Assembly: GCA_938038815.1 (NCBI GenBank)
Contig: CALHTF010000067.1
Span: 1 to 51,483, forward strand
DNA length: 51,483 nucleotides
Source of the DNA: an uncultured Acidimicrobiales bacterium
Lineage (GTDB): Bacteria > Actinomycetota > Acidimicrobiia > Acidimicrobiales > SHLQ01
Reading direction: 5' to 3'
Position 1 is the first letter of the stretch. Every line of letters begins with the position of its first letter. A program made the translations under genes and the position numbers. The notes beneath the pieces are model-generated. The model was not told the origin of the DNA and made no database searches. It saw nothing but the letters and a program-made list of their open reading frames with translations. Shown here piece after piece: positions 1 through 8,108 of this stretch.

Positions 1-1143
1 GGCCCGGTGATGGCCAAGGCTGGTTACGTTGCCCCGCACCTGCCCGCCCCCTGGGGTATCGACGCCGACCCGATCCATCAGTTGATCATCGACGACGAGA
101 TGCGGGCTGCGGGGGTGCAGCGCCCGTCGAACCCGATCGGCATTGGCTGGGCGGCGCCCACGATCCTGGCGGGCGGCAACCAAGAGCAGATCGATCGCTA
201 CTTGCCGACGATCTTCTCTGGCGAGGATTACTGGTGTCAGCTCTTTAGCGAACCCGACGCCGGCTCGGACCTAGCGGCCTTGGCAACCCGGGCGGTTCGC
301 GACGGCGACGAGTACGTGATCAACGGCTCGAAGATCTGGTCGAGCGGCGCCCACGGCGCCAGCTATGGAATCCTGATCGTGCGCACCGATGTCGACGTGG
401 CGAAGCATCGGGGCATTTCGTATTTCATCTGCCCGATGGATGCCCCTGGTCTCAGAATGACGCCAGTGGTCGACATGACCACCTCGCACTCGTTCAATCA
501 AGTGTTCTTCGACGATATGCGCCTGCCGGTCGAGAATCGGGTGGGCGAGGAGGGCGACGGTTGGCGCCTCGCCAAGGTGACCTTGGCCAACGAGCGGGTT
601 TCGTTGTCGAGTGCCGGATCGTTGTGGGGGGTTGGGCCGAGTGCGTACGACCTCATCGATCTGGCGAAGGACATGAACATCGACGACCCGGTGGTCCGCC
701 AGCGGCTTGCGCAGCTCTACGCCGATGCTGAAGTGCTTCGCCTGATGCGGCTGCGCACCCTGTCGGCGCAGTTGGCCGGCGAACAGCCGGGGCCCGAGGC
801 TTCGGTGCAGAAGATGTTCGCCGACGAACACGGCCAGCATGTGATGGAGTTGGCAAAGCATTTGGTGGGCCCGGCCGGGATGCTCGAGGGGTCGGGGCCG
901 CCGGGAACCCTGCCGTCGACGTCGTTGGGCACGCCGACGGGCAACAACACCAAGATGACCGACGGGCTGTTCGCCGATGTCGAGCGGATCTGGCACTACG
1001 GCTACTTGTTCTCGCCCGCGTTGACGCTGGGCGGCGGAACCTTTGCGATTCAGCGCAACATTGTGGCCGAACATGCTTTGGGGCTGCCCCGCGATATCAA
1101 CGTCGAAAAGGGCAAAACCTGGGCGGAATCACGTCCAGGGTGA
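1..1143 (+). CDS. Acyl-CoA dehydrogenase, 5' end cut by the window edge
   Basis: The reading frame is open from base 1, so the true start lies upstream; about 380 C-terminal residues are present. The enzyme should oxidise an acyl-CoA to the enoyl-CoA with FAD. The middle domain shows the family signature (FSEPDAGSDLA, then VINGSKIWSSGA), and the C-terminal helical domain ends with AIQRNIVAEHALGLPRD. The base of medium-chain enzymes just before the GTxxIQR segment is replaced by Gly. A Glu in ANERVSL (residue 198 counted from base 1) sits where isovaleryl- and long-chain dehydrogenases keep their catalytic Glu, so the protein is probably active. The substrate cannot be told; many actinobacterial paralogues act on branched or sterol side chains. 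Confidence 0.92.
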   Translation, partial: GPVMAKAGYVAPHLPAPWGIDADPIHQLIIDDEMRAAGVQRPSNPIGIGWAAPTILAGGNQEQIDRYLPTIFSGEDYWCQLFSEPDAGSDLAALATRAVRDGDEYVINGSKIWSSGAHGASYGILIVRTDVDVAKHRGISYFICPMDAPGLRMTPVVDMTTSHSFNQVFFDDMRLPVENRVGEEGDGWRLAKVTLANERVSLSSAGSLWGVGPSAYDLIDLAKDMNIDDPVVRQRLAQLYADAEVLRLMRLRTLSAQLAGEQPGPEASVQKMFADEHGQHVMELAKHLVGPAGMLEGSGPPGTLPSTSLGTPTGNNTKMTDGLFADVERIWHYGYLFSPALTLGGGTFAIQRNIVAEHALGLPRDINVEKGKTWAESRPG

Positions 1144-1166
1144 GACTTCTGGCACAGTTGCGAAGA

Positions 1167-1235
1167 AAAGTACGCAAACTGGTTGCATTTTGCGTTTCCT
1201 GTGTTTATGTTGATGGTGCAAGGTAAAGTACGCAA
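1167..1235 (+). promoter_or_regulatory. Promoter region with an 11-bp direct repeat upstream of the lipid-droplet-like gene
   Basis: AAAGTACGCAA occurs at 1167-1177 and again at 1225-1235, with 47 bases between the copies. Between them lies a possible promoter: TTGCAT at 1183-1188, 17-base spacer, TATGTT at 1206-1211. This places one repeat upstream of the -35 and the other just after the expected transcription start, a typical layout for a repressor with two sites. The XRE regulator two genes downstream is the obvious candidate binder. The repeat is read directly; the promoter and binding roles are inferred. Confidence 0.45.
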
Positions 1236-1277
1236 GCGCATCAGTGCGCACACAACAAGGCCGGGAGGCCCACCATC

Positions 1278-1670
1278 ATGGCAACCAAGACCAAGCAAAA
1301 GACCCAGTTCGAAACCATCACCGATCAGTTCGAGAGCATTGTTGGATCGATCCGTGAGCGCATCGTCGACACCAACGAACTCGTCGCCGATTCGGTTACC
1401 CCCTACATCCCCAACGTCGAGCTCGGACTCATCGATCGCCTTCCTGCCCCGAGCAAGGTCGTCGACGAAACCTTCGCCTTGGTCAACAAGAGCGTAAAGG
1501 CCAACCACAAGTTCGTCGGCCAGATCGTCGAAGCTTGGACCCCCGCCGATGCCGGCGCCGAGGCCGACAAGGTCGTCAAGGCAGCAACCTCGACCGCCAA
1601 GAAGGCCGCTTCGAAGACCACCACCAAGGCAAAGTCGGCCGCCAAGACCGCATCCAAGTCGGTCAAGTAA
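1278..1670 (+). CDS. Small phasin-like / lipid-droplet-type protein with Lys-Ala-rich tail
   Basis: 130 residues. The N-terminal ~90 residues are predicted amphipathic helix (FETITDQFESIVGSIRERIV and following). The last ~40 residues are a Lys/Ala/Thr/Ser tail (KKAASKTTTKAKSAAKTASK), as in mycobacterial HbhA and the rhodococcal lipid-droplet protein MLDS/TadA. Such proteins coat triacylglycerol or polyester inclusions and can bind DNA or heparin through the basic tail. The start ATG has a GGGAGG ribosome site 9 bases upstream. The regulator gene begins 3 bases after the stop, so the two are co-transcribed. Assignment rests on architecture and gene order, not on close sequence identity; a histone-like role is an alternative. 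Confidence 0.6.
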   Translation: MATKTKQKTQFETITDQFESIVGSIRERIVDTNELVADSVTPYIPNVELGLIDRLPAPSKVVDETFALVNKSVKANHKFVGQIVEAWTPADAGAEADKVVKAATSTAKKAASKTTTKAKSAAKTASKSVK

Positions 1671-1673
1671 CCA

Positions 1674-2069
1674 GTGGCTTCGTCCAAGGCGAAGGCCAGT
1701 AAGGCCAGCAAGGCTGACAAGGCGGAGAAGGGCGACCGGGAAGATCTCGATCGGCTCGGTTCGTTCATTCGCAGTCAGCGGCGTCTGGCCGAACTCTCCC
1801 AACGAGAGTTGGCCAAGCTCACCGACCTGAGCGACCCCTATGTCAGCCAACTCGAACGAGGGCTCCACGAGCCGTCGATTCGGGTGCTGAAATCCTTGGC
1901 GAACGCACTCAACGTCTTGCCCGAAACTCTGCTCGAGTTTGTCGGAGTATCCGGCTCGGGTGAGGGGGCCGACGTAAGTGTCGAGACCGCCATCGTCGCC
2001 GACGAAGCACTAACCGATACCCAAAAACAGGCGTTGCTCGAGGTGTACCGGAGCTTCCTCGCCCAGTAG
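1674..2069 (+). CDS. XRE-family transcriptional regulator paired with the phasin-like gene
   Basis: 131 residues. A Lys/Ala-rich N-terminal stretch (~25 residues) resembling the tail of the preceding protein leads into a Cro/C1-type helix-turn-helix (about residues 27-82: LGSFIRSQRRLAELSQREL, then SDPYVSQLERGLHEPSIRVL). The C-terminal ~45 residues are probably for dimerisation. It starts with GTG 3 bases after the upstream stop without its own clear ribosome site, suggesting translational coupling. M. tuberculosis Rv0474-hbhA and rhodococcal mlds/mldsR have the same kind of pairing; there the regulator represses the droplet-protein gene. The likely operators are the repeats at 1167-1235 and perhaps the dyad at 2070-2097. 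Confidence 0.8.
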   Translation: MASSKAKASKASKADKAEKGDREDLDRLGSFIRSQRRLAELSQRELAKLTDLSDPYVSQLERGLHEPSIRVLKSLANALNVLPETLLEFVGVSGSGEGADVSVETAIVADEALTDTQKQALLEVYRSFLAQ

Positions 2070-2097
2070 CGAGTTCCTGAAGTACTTCCCTAACTCG
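2070..2097. promoter_or_regulatory. 28-bp interrupted dyad between convergent genes
   Basis: The sequence reads CGAGTT-3 nt-GAAGTACTTC-3 nt-AACTCG: a 10-bp perfect palindrome nested in a 6-bp inverted repeat, perfectly centred. It directly follows the XRE stop and precedes the stop of the opposing dioxygenase gene. It could be a bidirectional terminator hairpin (no T-tract is present) or a protein site; its core shares AAGTAC with the repeats upstream of the phasin-like gene. Confidence 0.4.
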
Positions 2098-2105
2098 TCG
2101 AGTCG

Positions 2106-2915
2106 TTAGTAGGGGCGATCACCAATGATCGTGGCCCTCACGACTCGGCGGGTTTCGGGGAAGAAGTCGTTGGAGGCACAGTGCTGGACCGCACGGTTGT
2201 CCCACATGGCGAACGAGTCCACCTGCCACCGGAACCGGCATTGGATGCTCGGGTTCATGATCGCCCGCTCGAGGTGGGCCGATATCTCGGCAAACTCGTC
2301 GTCGCCGACGCCTTCGATCCCGGTCATGAAGGCCCGGTTCGAGTAGACGGTTTTGGCCCCCGTCTCGGGGTGGGTCCGGATAACCGGGTGATGAGCGAGC
2401 GGGTATTTCTCGCGCATCTCTTCTCGTTTGTCTTCGCTAACCCCGCGCCCGAAGACCCGCACGTAGTCGTGGATGCCGACCATGCCGTCGAGTCGGTCTT
2501 TCCATTTGTCGCTGAGGCGGTCGTACGCAGCGCCCGCATCGGCGAACGATGTGTCGCCGCCGACCGGTGGAATGACCACGCCGCGCAGAATCGAACCGAG
2601 CGACGGCTCTTGGCGCCAGGTCACATCGCTGTGCCAGCCCGACGCCGCGTACTGGTTCTCGGCGTTTGACTCGATCACCACGAGTTCGGGGTGGGTATCG
2701 TCGCCCGGCGCAAACGGGTGCACTTCAAGGTCGCCGAATCGACGAGCGAACGCGATATGGGCTTCCGGCGTGATGTGCTGATCGCGGAAGAACAGCACCT
2801 TCCAGTCGAGCCACAACTTCTTCAACTCGGCGATCTCGTCGTTGCTCACGTTCGCTAAATCGATCCCGTGAATCTCGGCCCCGATCGTCACGGTTTGCGG
2901 CCGCACATCAAACAT
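2106..2915 (-). CDS. TauD/TfdA-family Fe(II)/2-oxoglutarate dioxygenase
   Basis: 269 residues, normal for the family. Members hydroxylate small substrates such as taurine, alkylsulfates or chlorophenoxy acids, using Fe(II), O2 and 2-oxoglutarate. The iron ligands are visible: the HxD pair in GWHSDVTW (His95, Asp97) and the distal His in NRAVQHCASND (His245). Arg residues in RRVVRATIIG near the C-terminus would bind the 2-oxoglutarate carboxylate. No sulfonate transporter lies nearby, so the substrate is unknown. The gene is monocistronic and converges on the XRE gene. Confidence 0.88.
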   Translation of the reverse strand: MFDVRPQTVTIGAEIHGIDLANVSNDEIAELKKLWLDWKVLFFRDQHITPEAHIAFARRFGDLEVHPFAPGDDTHPELVVIESNAENQYAASGWHSDVTWRQEPSLGSILRGVVIPPVGGDTSFADAGAAYDRLSDKWKDRLDGMVGIHDYVRVFGRGVSEDKREEMREKYPLAHHPVIRTHPETGAKTVYSNRAFMTGIEGVGDDEFAEISAHLERAIMNPSIQCRFRWQVDSFAMWDNRAVQHCASNDFFPETRRVVRATIIGDRPY

Positions 2916-3081
2916 CGCTCTACCCCTCCGTACCCCTCAAGGAAATTTTGTTGCTTGGTGCAGGGTAGAGGAACTGGTCGGACCGAACCATCCACGGTAC
3001 CGAAACGTCTTTCTGGTGAACTGCAACAGCAGCAATCAGCGAGCCAGAGCAACAAGACAGTAACGAGACGGGCAAAGAGCT

Positions 3082-3300
3082 ATGGGTGTGTTGAGGTCGA
3101 GAGACAAGGGCGAAGTGCGAGAAATCGCCCGGGGGTATGCCCAGAGCATGGGTGTGCCGTGGATGACGCCAGTCACGGTCAAGCGAACCGGCCTGCGTAA
3201 ATGGCGGGTGACCAGTGCGGGCGAATACGCCGGTGGTCGTAGCGAGATCGTCGTCGACGACCGCTCTGGCGACGTCGACGACATCAAGATTGCCTGCTGA
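3082..3300 (+). CDS. Small hypothetical protein upstream of nudC
   Basis: 72 residues, ATG start, ending 2 bases before nudC, so very likely co-transcribed. No signal peptide or membrane helix is visible. It has a charged N-terminus, then a predicted beta-rich part (TVKRTGLRKWRVTS, then SEIVVDDRSGDVDD) with a late Cys. Codon use matches a real gene. Not recognised; the alternating strands are loosely reminiscent of PepSY-like folds, but that is weak. The 166 bases upstream separate it from the divergent dioxygenase gene and must hold both promoters. Confidence 0.6.
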   Translation: MGVLRSRDKGEVREIARGYAQSMGVPWMTPVTVKRTGLRKWRVTSAGEYAGGRSEIVVDDRSGDVDDIKIAC

Positions 3301-3302
3301 GC

Positions 3303-4106
3303 ATGTTCGTACCTGACCCTCGCCCTCCCGAATCGACTGCTGGCGAGCATCTGTGGATCGGGGTCCGCGGCAGCGAGATCATGGTCGACGCCAACGGCGC
3401 GCTGCCATCGGGCGACGATCCGGTCCCCGACGTTGACCAACGGGTGTACGTCGGGTTGCTCGACGACCAGCAAGTGTGGGCGATCGACCTCGCCGACCAT
3501 GAACCGCCCGACGGTTTCGCGTTCGAGCACCTCCGGGGTCTGTATGGCCGGGTGTCTGAAGAGCGGTGGACCGTCGCTGGCCGGGCCGTGCAGTTGGTCG
3601 ACTTCGAGCGCAGCCATGCCTTTTGTGGCCGCTGCGGCGAGGTGACCAAAGCCCATCACCGCGACCGGGCCAAGGTCTGCACGTCGTGCGACTACATGGT
3701 GTTCCCCCGGCTTGCGCCAGCGGTCATCATGCTGGTGGAAAAGGACGACCAGATCCTCTTGGCGTGGGGCCGCCAGTTTCCCGGCCGGTTCTTCTCCGCC
3801 CTGGCTGGCTTTGTTGAACCGGGGGAGTCGCTCGAACAAACGGTGGCCCGCGAAGTTCGAGAAGAGGCCGGCATCGAAGTCAGCGACATCGCCTACTTCG
3901 GTAGCCAACCATGGCCGTTCCCGCACTCGCTCATGTTGGGGTTCACCGCCAAGTGGAAGTCGGGCGACATCGTCATCCAAGAGGAAGAGATCGTCGAAGC
4001 CGACTGGTACGGCGCTGACAATCTCCCGCCGGTCCCCACCGGCCGGATGAGCATCGCTGGTTGGCTGATCGAGGAGTGGCTGGCCAAGCAGGCGGCGGCA
4101 AACTAA
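3303..4106 (+). CDS. nudC: NAD(+) diphosphatase / RNA-decapping NUDIX hydrolase NudC
   Basis: 267 residues. It hydrolyses NAD(H) to NMN(H) and AMP, and removes NAD caps from RNA 5' ends. An N-terminal NADH-pyrophosphatase-like domain is followed by a zinc ribbon with Cys108, Cys111, Cys126 and Cys129. The NUDIX box starts at Gly169 (GFVEPGESLEQT, REVREEAG). The NudC-specific segment SQPWPFPHS (201-209), which separates NudC from other NUDIX enzymes, is intact. Its stop overlaps the stop of the opposing permease gene by 4 bases. Confidence 0.95.
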   Translation: MFVPDPRPPESTAGEHLWIGVRGSEIMVDANGALPSGDDPVPDVDQRVYVGLLDDQQVWAIDLADHEPPDGFAFEHLRGLYGRVSEERWTVAGRAVQLVDFERSHAFCGRCGEVTKAHHRDRAKVCTSCDYMVFPRLAPAVIMLVEKDDQILLAWGRQFPGRFFSALAGFVEPGESLEQTVAREVREEAGIEVSDIAYFGSQPWPFPHSLMLGFTAKWKSGDIVIQEEEIVEADWYGADNLPPVPTGRMSIAGWLIEEWLAKQAAAN

Positions 4107-6022
4107 CCGAGGATGGCAACCATCTGGGCCAGTCCGACGATCGAGATGATCGACATCGGGATGCCGAGCCGTAGGTAGTCGCTAAACCGGTATCCGCCGG
4201 GGCCGTACACCATCGTGTTGGTCTGGTAGCCGATCGGGGTGAGAAACGACGACGATGCGGCGACGGCGATAGAGATGGCGACGATCCGCGGGTCGAGTTC
4301 GAGTCCCTCGGCGAGCGACAGCGCGGTGGGCAAGATGAGCGCTGCGGCGGCGGCGTTGGTGACCAACTCGGTCAGGACCATCGTGGCGATGATGAGCCCG
4401 ATCACCACGCCGATCGTGCCGAAGGTGCCAAACGAGTTGGTGATCGCCGAGGCGATTTTGTCGGCTAAGCCGGTCTGGCGCACCGCTTCGCCGAGCCCGA
4501 ACGCTCCACCGATCATCATGACCACGTTGATGTCGACCGCATCGCGGGCTTCGCGAGGCGAAAGCACGCCGAAGACCACGGTGAGCCCGGCGGCGAGCAC
4601 CGTTGACCGGGTGACGCTGAGGATGCCGAGCAGCGGCAACAACACGATCGCCGCCAGGGCGATGCCGGCGAACGGCGCCTTCTTGGAGGCGGTCAGGTCG
4701 GGACCATCGAGCCGCGAGACGAGCAGGAAGTCTCCCCGGTCACGCCAGCGCGCCCGAAAGTCGCGCCCGGCGAGAATCAACAAGGTGTCGCCGGTGTGGA
4801 GCCGAATGTCGCCGAGCTTGCCGGTGAGCGGTTCGCCCGACCGGTGGATGCCGACGACGGCGCCTTGGTACCGAGCCCGAAACTCGACCTCGGCCAACGT
4901 GTGGCCAACGAGGGGCGATGTCGGGCCGAGGACCGCTTCGAAAAAGCCGTGCTCCCGCCGGGTTTTGGTGTCGGCCCGGGTCGCGGTGGCCGATTGTTTC
5001 GAGGTTTGGCCGGCCGGGGGTTTGGTCAACTCGAGCAGCGGATCGCCCCCGGCTGGCTCGAGGCCTTTGCGAGTGTGGAGGTCGACCACCTGGTCGACCT
5101 GGCCGACAAACACCAGAACATCTTCGCGTTGCAGCATCTGTTCGGGTTTGACCGGAGCGATCACCGTCGACCCTCGCCGAAGCTCCGCCAGGTACACGCC
5201 GTCGAGGTTTCGCAGGTCGGCATCCTCGACCGTCGTTCCGTGCAGGCCTCCACCTGGCGCGATCGTCATCGACACGGTGAACGGACGCCCGTTCTGTTCT
5301 TCTCGGTTTCGAGGGCGGCGACGATCGGGTAACAGCAGCGGCGACAGAACCAGGATGGCGAACACGCCGACAACGGCCACCGGCAGGCTGACCTTGGTGA
5401 GCTCGAACATGCCAAGCGGTTCGCCGCCCGCCTCGACCAGCAGGCCCGAAACGACCAGGTTGGTCGACGTGCCGACCACGGTGAGGGTGCCGCCGAGAAT
5501 GGTGGCGTACGACAGCGGAATCAAGAACCGCGACGACGACAGGCCGCGGCGGTCGGCCCACCTGGTGATCTCGGGGACGAGCATGGCGACGATGGGGGTG
5601 TTGGCCAAAAACGACGACGCTCCGGCCGACGGCACGATCAATCGGGAGAGCGAACTTCGGTGGCCGCTGTTGGGCGACAACACCAGGCGAAGAAAGGGGG
5701 TAAGGCCGCCGGTTTTCCCGATGCCTTCGGCCACGACGTACAACCCGGCGACCGTCAGCGGGGCCGGGTTCGAGAAGCCGGAAAAGGCCGATTCGGCATC
5801 GATGACGCCCAGTACGAACAACACCGCGGTTGCGCCCACGACCCCGACGGGTGGGGAGACGCGCGACGACACCAACCCAGCGACCATCGCCAAAAGAACG
5901 GCGATTGTGATGAATGCGTCGAGACCCACGGTGATCCATCGGCCAACGCGCCGAAAACCTGCGGGTTGGCGCATTGCGAACGGCGTTCGCTCGAACCTAA
6001 AGGCCAGGCTCGAATCTCCCAC
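4103..6022 (-). CDS. SLC13/DASS-type permease with two central TrkA-C (RCK_C) domains
   Basis: 639 residues. An N-terminal membrane half (about 25-230, with GTSTNLVVSG as the sodium/substrate loop) is followed by two soluble TrkA-C modules (about 245-335 and 360-450). The second membrane half (about 460-635) repeats the loop as TELVTNAAAAALILP and ends SSSFLTPIGYQTNTMVYGPGGY. This layout is typical of bacterial anion:Na+ symporters of the SLC13 type, often annotated as sulfate or dicarboxylate permeases; the solute cannot be read from sequence. The start is GTG. The TetR gene ends 39 bases upstream on the same strand, so the two probably form an operon. Confidence 0.88.
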   Translation of the reverse strand: MGDSSLAFRFERTPFAMRQPAGFRRVGRWITVGLDAFITIAVLLAMVAGLVSSRVSPPVGVVGATAVLFVLGVIDAESAFSGFSNPAPLTVAGLYVVAEGIGKTGGLTPFLRLVLSPNSGHRSSLSRLIVPSAGASSFLANTPIVAMLVPEITRWADRRGLSSSRFLIPLSYATILGGTLTVVGTSTNLVVSGLLVEAGGEPLGMFELTKVSLPVAVVGVFAILVLSPLLLPDRRRPRNREEQNGRPFTVSMTIAPGGGLHGTTVEDADLRNLDGVYLAELRRGSTVIAPVKPEQMLQREDVLVFVGQVDQVVDLHTRKGLEPAGGDPLLELTKPPAGQTSKQSATATRADTKTRREHGFFEAVLGPTSPLVGHTLAEVEFRARYQGAVVGIHRSGEPLTGKLGDIRLHTGDTLLILAGRDFRARWRDRGDFLLVSRLDGPDLTASKKAPFAGIALAAIVLLPLLGILSVTRSTVLAAGLTVVFGVLSPREARDAVDINVVMMIGGAFGLGEAVRQTGLADKIASAITNSFGTFGTIGVVIGLIIATMVLTELVTNAAAAALILPTALSLAEGLELDPRIVAISIAVAASSSFLTPIGYQTNTMVYGPGGYRFSDYLRLGIPMSIISIVGLAQMVAILG

Positions 6023-6061
6023 GTTGCCGTTGGGTTTTGCCGGGACGACCGCAGCCCGCGG

Positions 6062-6772
6062 CTAGTCGTTGGGTTCGGTGAGGCCTTCGATGATGGCGAG
6101 TGAGGCAATGGCGAACAGGCTCCAGTCGTCGCTGCCATTCCAATCGATGCCGGTCATCAGCTCTCGATCCGAAACCAAGATGGCGTAGGTCTCGGCCATT
6201 CCTGACTGGACCGACCGCAACGCAAGTGCGAGATGTCGAACGGTCAGCGGCGGCACCATGCGCCGGCCGTAGTAGTCGAGCCCAGCCTGGTAGGTATCGC
6301 AGATCGCCGCCAGGGCGTCGGCCTCAATCGATTCGAGCGAGTTGGCGACCGTGTCGACTGACAACCCCGAAATCAGAATCCAGAACGCGCGGTAGGCCTC
6401 GTCGAGCGACTCCAAAAGCCTTGTAAATTCAGCGTTTCCCATCACCCGAATCGCCTGGGCGAAGTCGGTGGGTTCGGCCTCGAGTGCTTGGCCGATGCTG
6501 TCGATGACTTCTTCGGGTTGGTACGGGGCGCGGGCAACCTCGACCAGTAGGTCTTGCAGGTACAGCTCGCGAGGCGTGAGGCCCGACTCGTCGTCCTTCC
6601 AGAGGTTATAGATCATGCCGGGCCCGCTGTAGCCGGCGCGGGTGGCGACGTCTTCGAGCTTGAGGTGAGCGAGGACATTGGTCGCGGAACCGGTCGACGA
6701 GGAGAGGAACTCTTGTTGCCCAGCGTCGAGCAGGTGGGCTCGCGCTTCTTCTTTCGATCTTCGTGGTGCCAT
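6062..6772 (-). CDS. TetR-family transcriptional regulator
   Basis: 236 residues from the ATG preceded by AGGCGG. An upstream in-frame start would add 15 residues but is less well placed. The N-terminal helix-turn-helix (roughly residues 8-60: ARAHLLDAGQQEF, LEDVATRAGYSGPGMIYNLW) is recognisable, with an unusually long loop in its first half. The remaining ~170 residues are an all-helical ligand domain with no recognisable ligand signature. It precedes the SLC13 permease and probably controls that transcription unit; its 5' region (6773-7018) has room for the promoter and an autoregulatory site. Confidence 0.82.
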   Translation of the reverse strand: MAPRRSKEEARAHLLDAGQQEFLSSSTGSATNVLAHLKLEDVATRAGYSGPGMIYNLWKDDESGLTPRELYLQDLLVEVARAPYQPEEVIDSIGQALEAEPTDFAQAIRVMGNAEFTRLLESLDEAYRAFWILISGLSVDTVANSLESIEADALAAICDTYQAGLDYYGRRMVPPLTVRHLALALRSVQSGMAETYAILVSDRELMTGIDWNGSDDWSLFAIASLAIIEGLTEPND

Positions 6773-7018
6773 TGCGTTACCGCCTAAAGGGGTGTTCTCT
6801 AACGATGAATAGCACATTCGGCGTTACGACGACGTCGCACTCGGTTTTTGGTTCACGACGAGCCGGTGCCGTCGACCAAAGTAGCGAACCCAGTGGCACG
6901 GTTTCAGAATTCGTGCGATAGGTTTCAGGGGTGGTCGCGGGCCGCAAAACTCCCCGCTTCGCCACAATCGGGTAGTTCCTGAGACCATTTGGTTTGAAAA
7001 GAGCGGGAAGTTGAGCAT
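6773..7018. other. Intergenic region between the TetR operon and the mechanosensitive channel
   Basis: About 250 bases without a convincing gene, on average less GC-rich than the flanks. It must contain the TetR-permease promoter on the minus strand. No clear palindrome, strong -35/-10 pair or T-tract hairpin was found. Several short open frames exist on both strands but show no coding bias. Confidence 0.5.
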
Positions 7019-7219
7019 TTGCCACCTGGCAATCTCGTCCCACCGTCTCTTGAAAAGAACGGCTCGTGGCGGTGGTGTCTGGGGGGACGCCATCGTCACG
7101 AGACCTACAAGCAGGGTCAGGCCTCGGCCTGGCTCTCGCTGTTTTTGGCGACCAACGTGCCCGCGGCGGGCGCCGGCTCATCGCTGCAGTGGTGCATGGT
7201 CTGTGGCACTCTCTTCTAG
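7019..7219 (+). CDS. Possible small gene coupled to mscS (tentative)
   Basis: A 66-codon frame starts at TTG with GGGAAG 8 bases upstream, and its TAG stop directly abuts the GTG of the channel gene. From about codon 28 on, third positions are nearly all G or C, as in real genes here; the first 25 codons are not. The product ends in LQWCMVCGTLF with a CxxC pair and matches no family I know. The channel gene has no ribosome site of its own, which would fit coupling. A spurious frame is the main alternative. Confidence 0.28.
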   Translation: MPPGNLVPPSLEKNGSWRWCLGGRHRHETYKQGQASAWLSLFLATNVPAAGAGSSLQWCMVCGTLF

Positions 7220-8080
7220 GTGACCCCGGTACTAGACACCGCGATCTTTGCGGCCGAACGCACGGCGTCGAACTACATCGTCGCGGCAGCGGTCGTGGTC
7301 CTGACCGCCATGATCGCCGTGCTGATGTCGCGTCTTTTGGCCAAGGTGCTTACCCAGGCCGGGTTGCGTAAAGGACCAGCCAAAATCGTTGCCCGAGTGT
7401 TGGCGATCATCGTCGTTTTCATCGGCATCATCTATGCCCTCGATATTCTCGACGTGGCCATTGGGCCGATCTTTGGTGCGTTTGGTTTCTCGTCGGTCAT
7501 CGTCGCGTTCGCGTTCCAGGGCATCATCACCAACTTCGTGTCGAGCACCCTGTTGCATGCCCGGGAGCCGTTCCGGGCCGGCGATCAGATCGAAACCGGC
7601 GGGTTCGCCGGAACCGTGCTCGAGATCAACAGCCGCGACGTTGTGCTGCTGACCTTCGACGGCAACCAGGTGATCATTCCGTCGAGCGATGTGCTGAGCA
7701 ACCCGATACACAACATGACCGCCGATCCAATCCGCCGGTCGCAGATTATGTTTCAGGTGCCGTACCGGGCCGACCTACGGCTCGTGCAGGCGACGGTGGG
7801 CCGGGCGGTTCGCCACGTCGAAAGCGTGCTTGAGATGCCGGCGCCCGACGTGTTTGTCGAGTCGTTTGACGATTCGGGCATCGGCATTTCGGTTCGTTTC
7901 TGGCACCCCTCCGAACAGCTGACCACCAACTGGGTGCGCAGCGAAGCCACCTTGGCGATCGATGGGGCGCTGCGTGAAATAGGGGTCGAGGTGCCCTATC
8001 CGCATGTGGTGTTGGCGTCGGCCGACGACCAACCAGAACCACCGAACGCCGAGCCAACCTCTAGGCCAAAAGACTCATAG
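7220..8080 (+). CDS. Small-conductance mechanosensitive channel, MscS family
   Basis: 286 residues, the size of the minimal MscS core. Predicted membrane helices lie at about 17-37, 60-80 and 88-118. The pore helix is Gly/Ala-rich (GPIFGAFGFSSVIVAFAFQGIITNFVSS), followed by the beta domain (about 120-190: FRAGDQIETGGFAGTVLEI, VIIPSSDVLSNPI). A C-terminal alpha/beta cage region follows. It releases solutes on hypo-osmotic shock. The GTG start is the first possible codon after an in-frame stop; no good ribosome site precedes it. Confidence 0.9.
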   Translation: MTPVLDTAIFAAERTASNYIVAAAVVVLTAMIAVLMSRLLAKVLTQAGLRKGPAKIVARVLAIIVVFIGIIYALDILDVAIGPIFGAFGFSSVIVAFAFQGIITNFVSSTLLHAREPFRAGDQIETGGFAGTVLEINSRDVVLLTFDGNQVIIPSSDVLSNPIHNMTADPIRRSQIMFQVPYRADLRLVQATVGRAVRHVESVLEMPAPDVFVESFDDSGIGISVRFWHPSEQLTTNWVRSEATLAIDGALREIGVEVPYPHVVLASADDQPEPPNAEPTSRPKDS

Positions 8081-8108
8081 ATGATGCCCGGTCGCCGACA
8101 GGCGATCT

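Noticed and set aside
1..1143. Acyl-CoA dehydrogenase thought inactive because the Glu before GTxxIQR is Gly
   Set aside because: Glu198 occupies the alternative catalytic position used by isovaleryl- and long-chain-type enzymes.
4239..6065. 608-codon open frame on the plus strand across the SLC13 permease gene
   Set aside because: It is antisense to a protein with clear membrane and TrkA-C motifs; its product is Arg/Ser/Thr-rich with no recognisable domain, typical of mirrored high-GC coding sequence.
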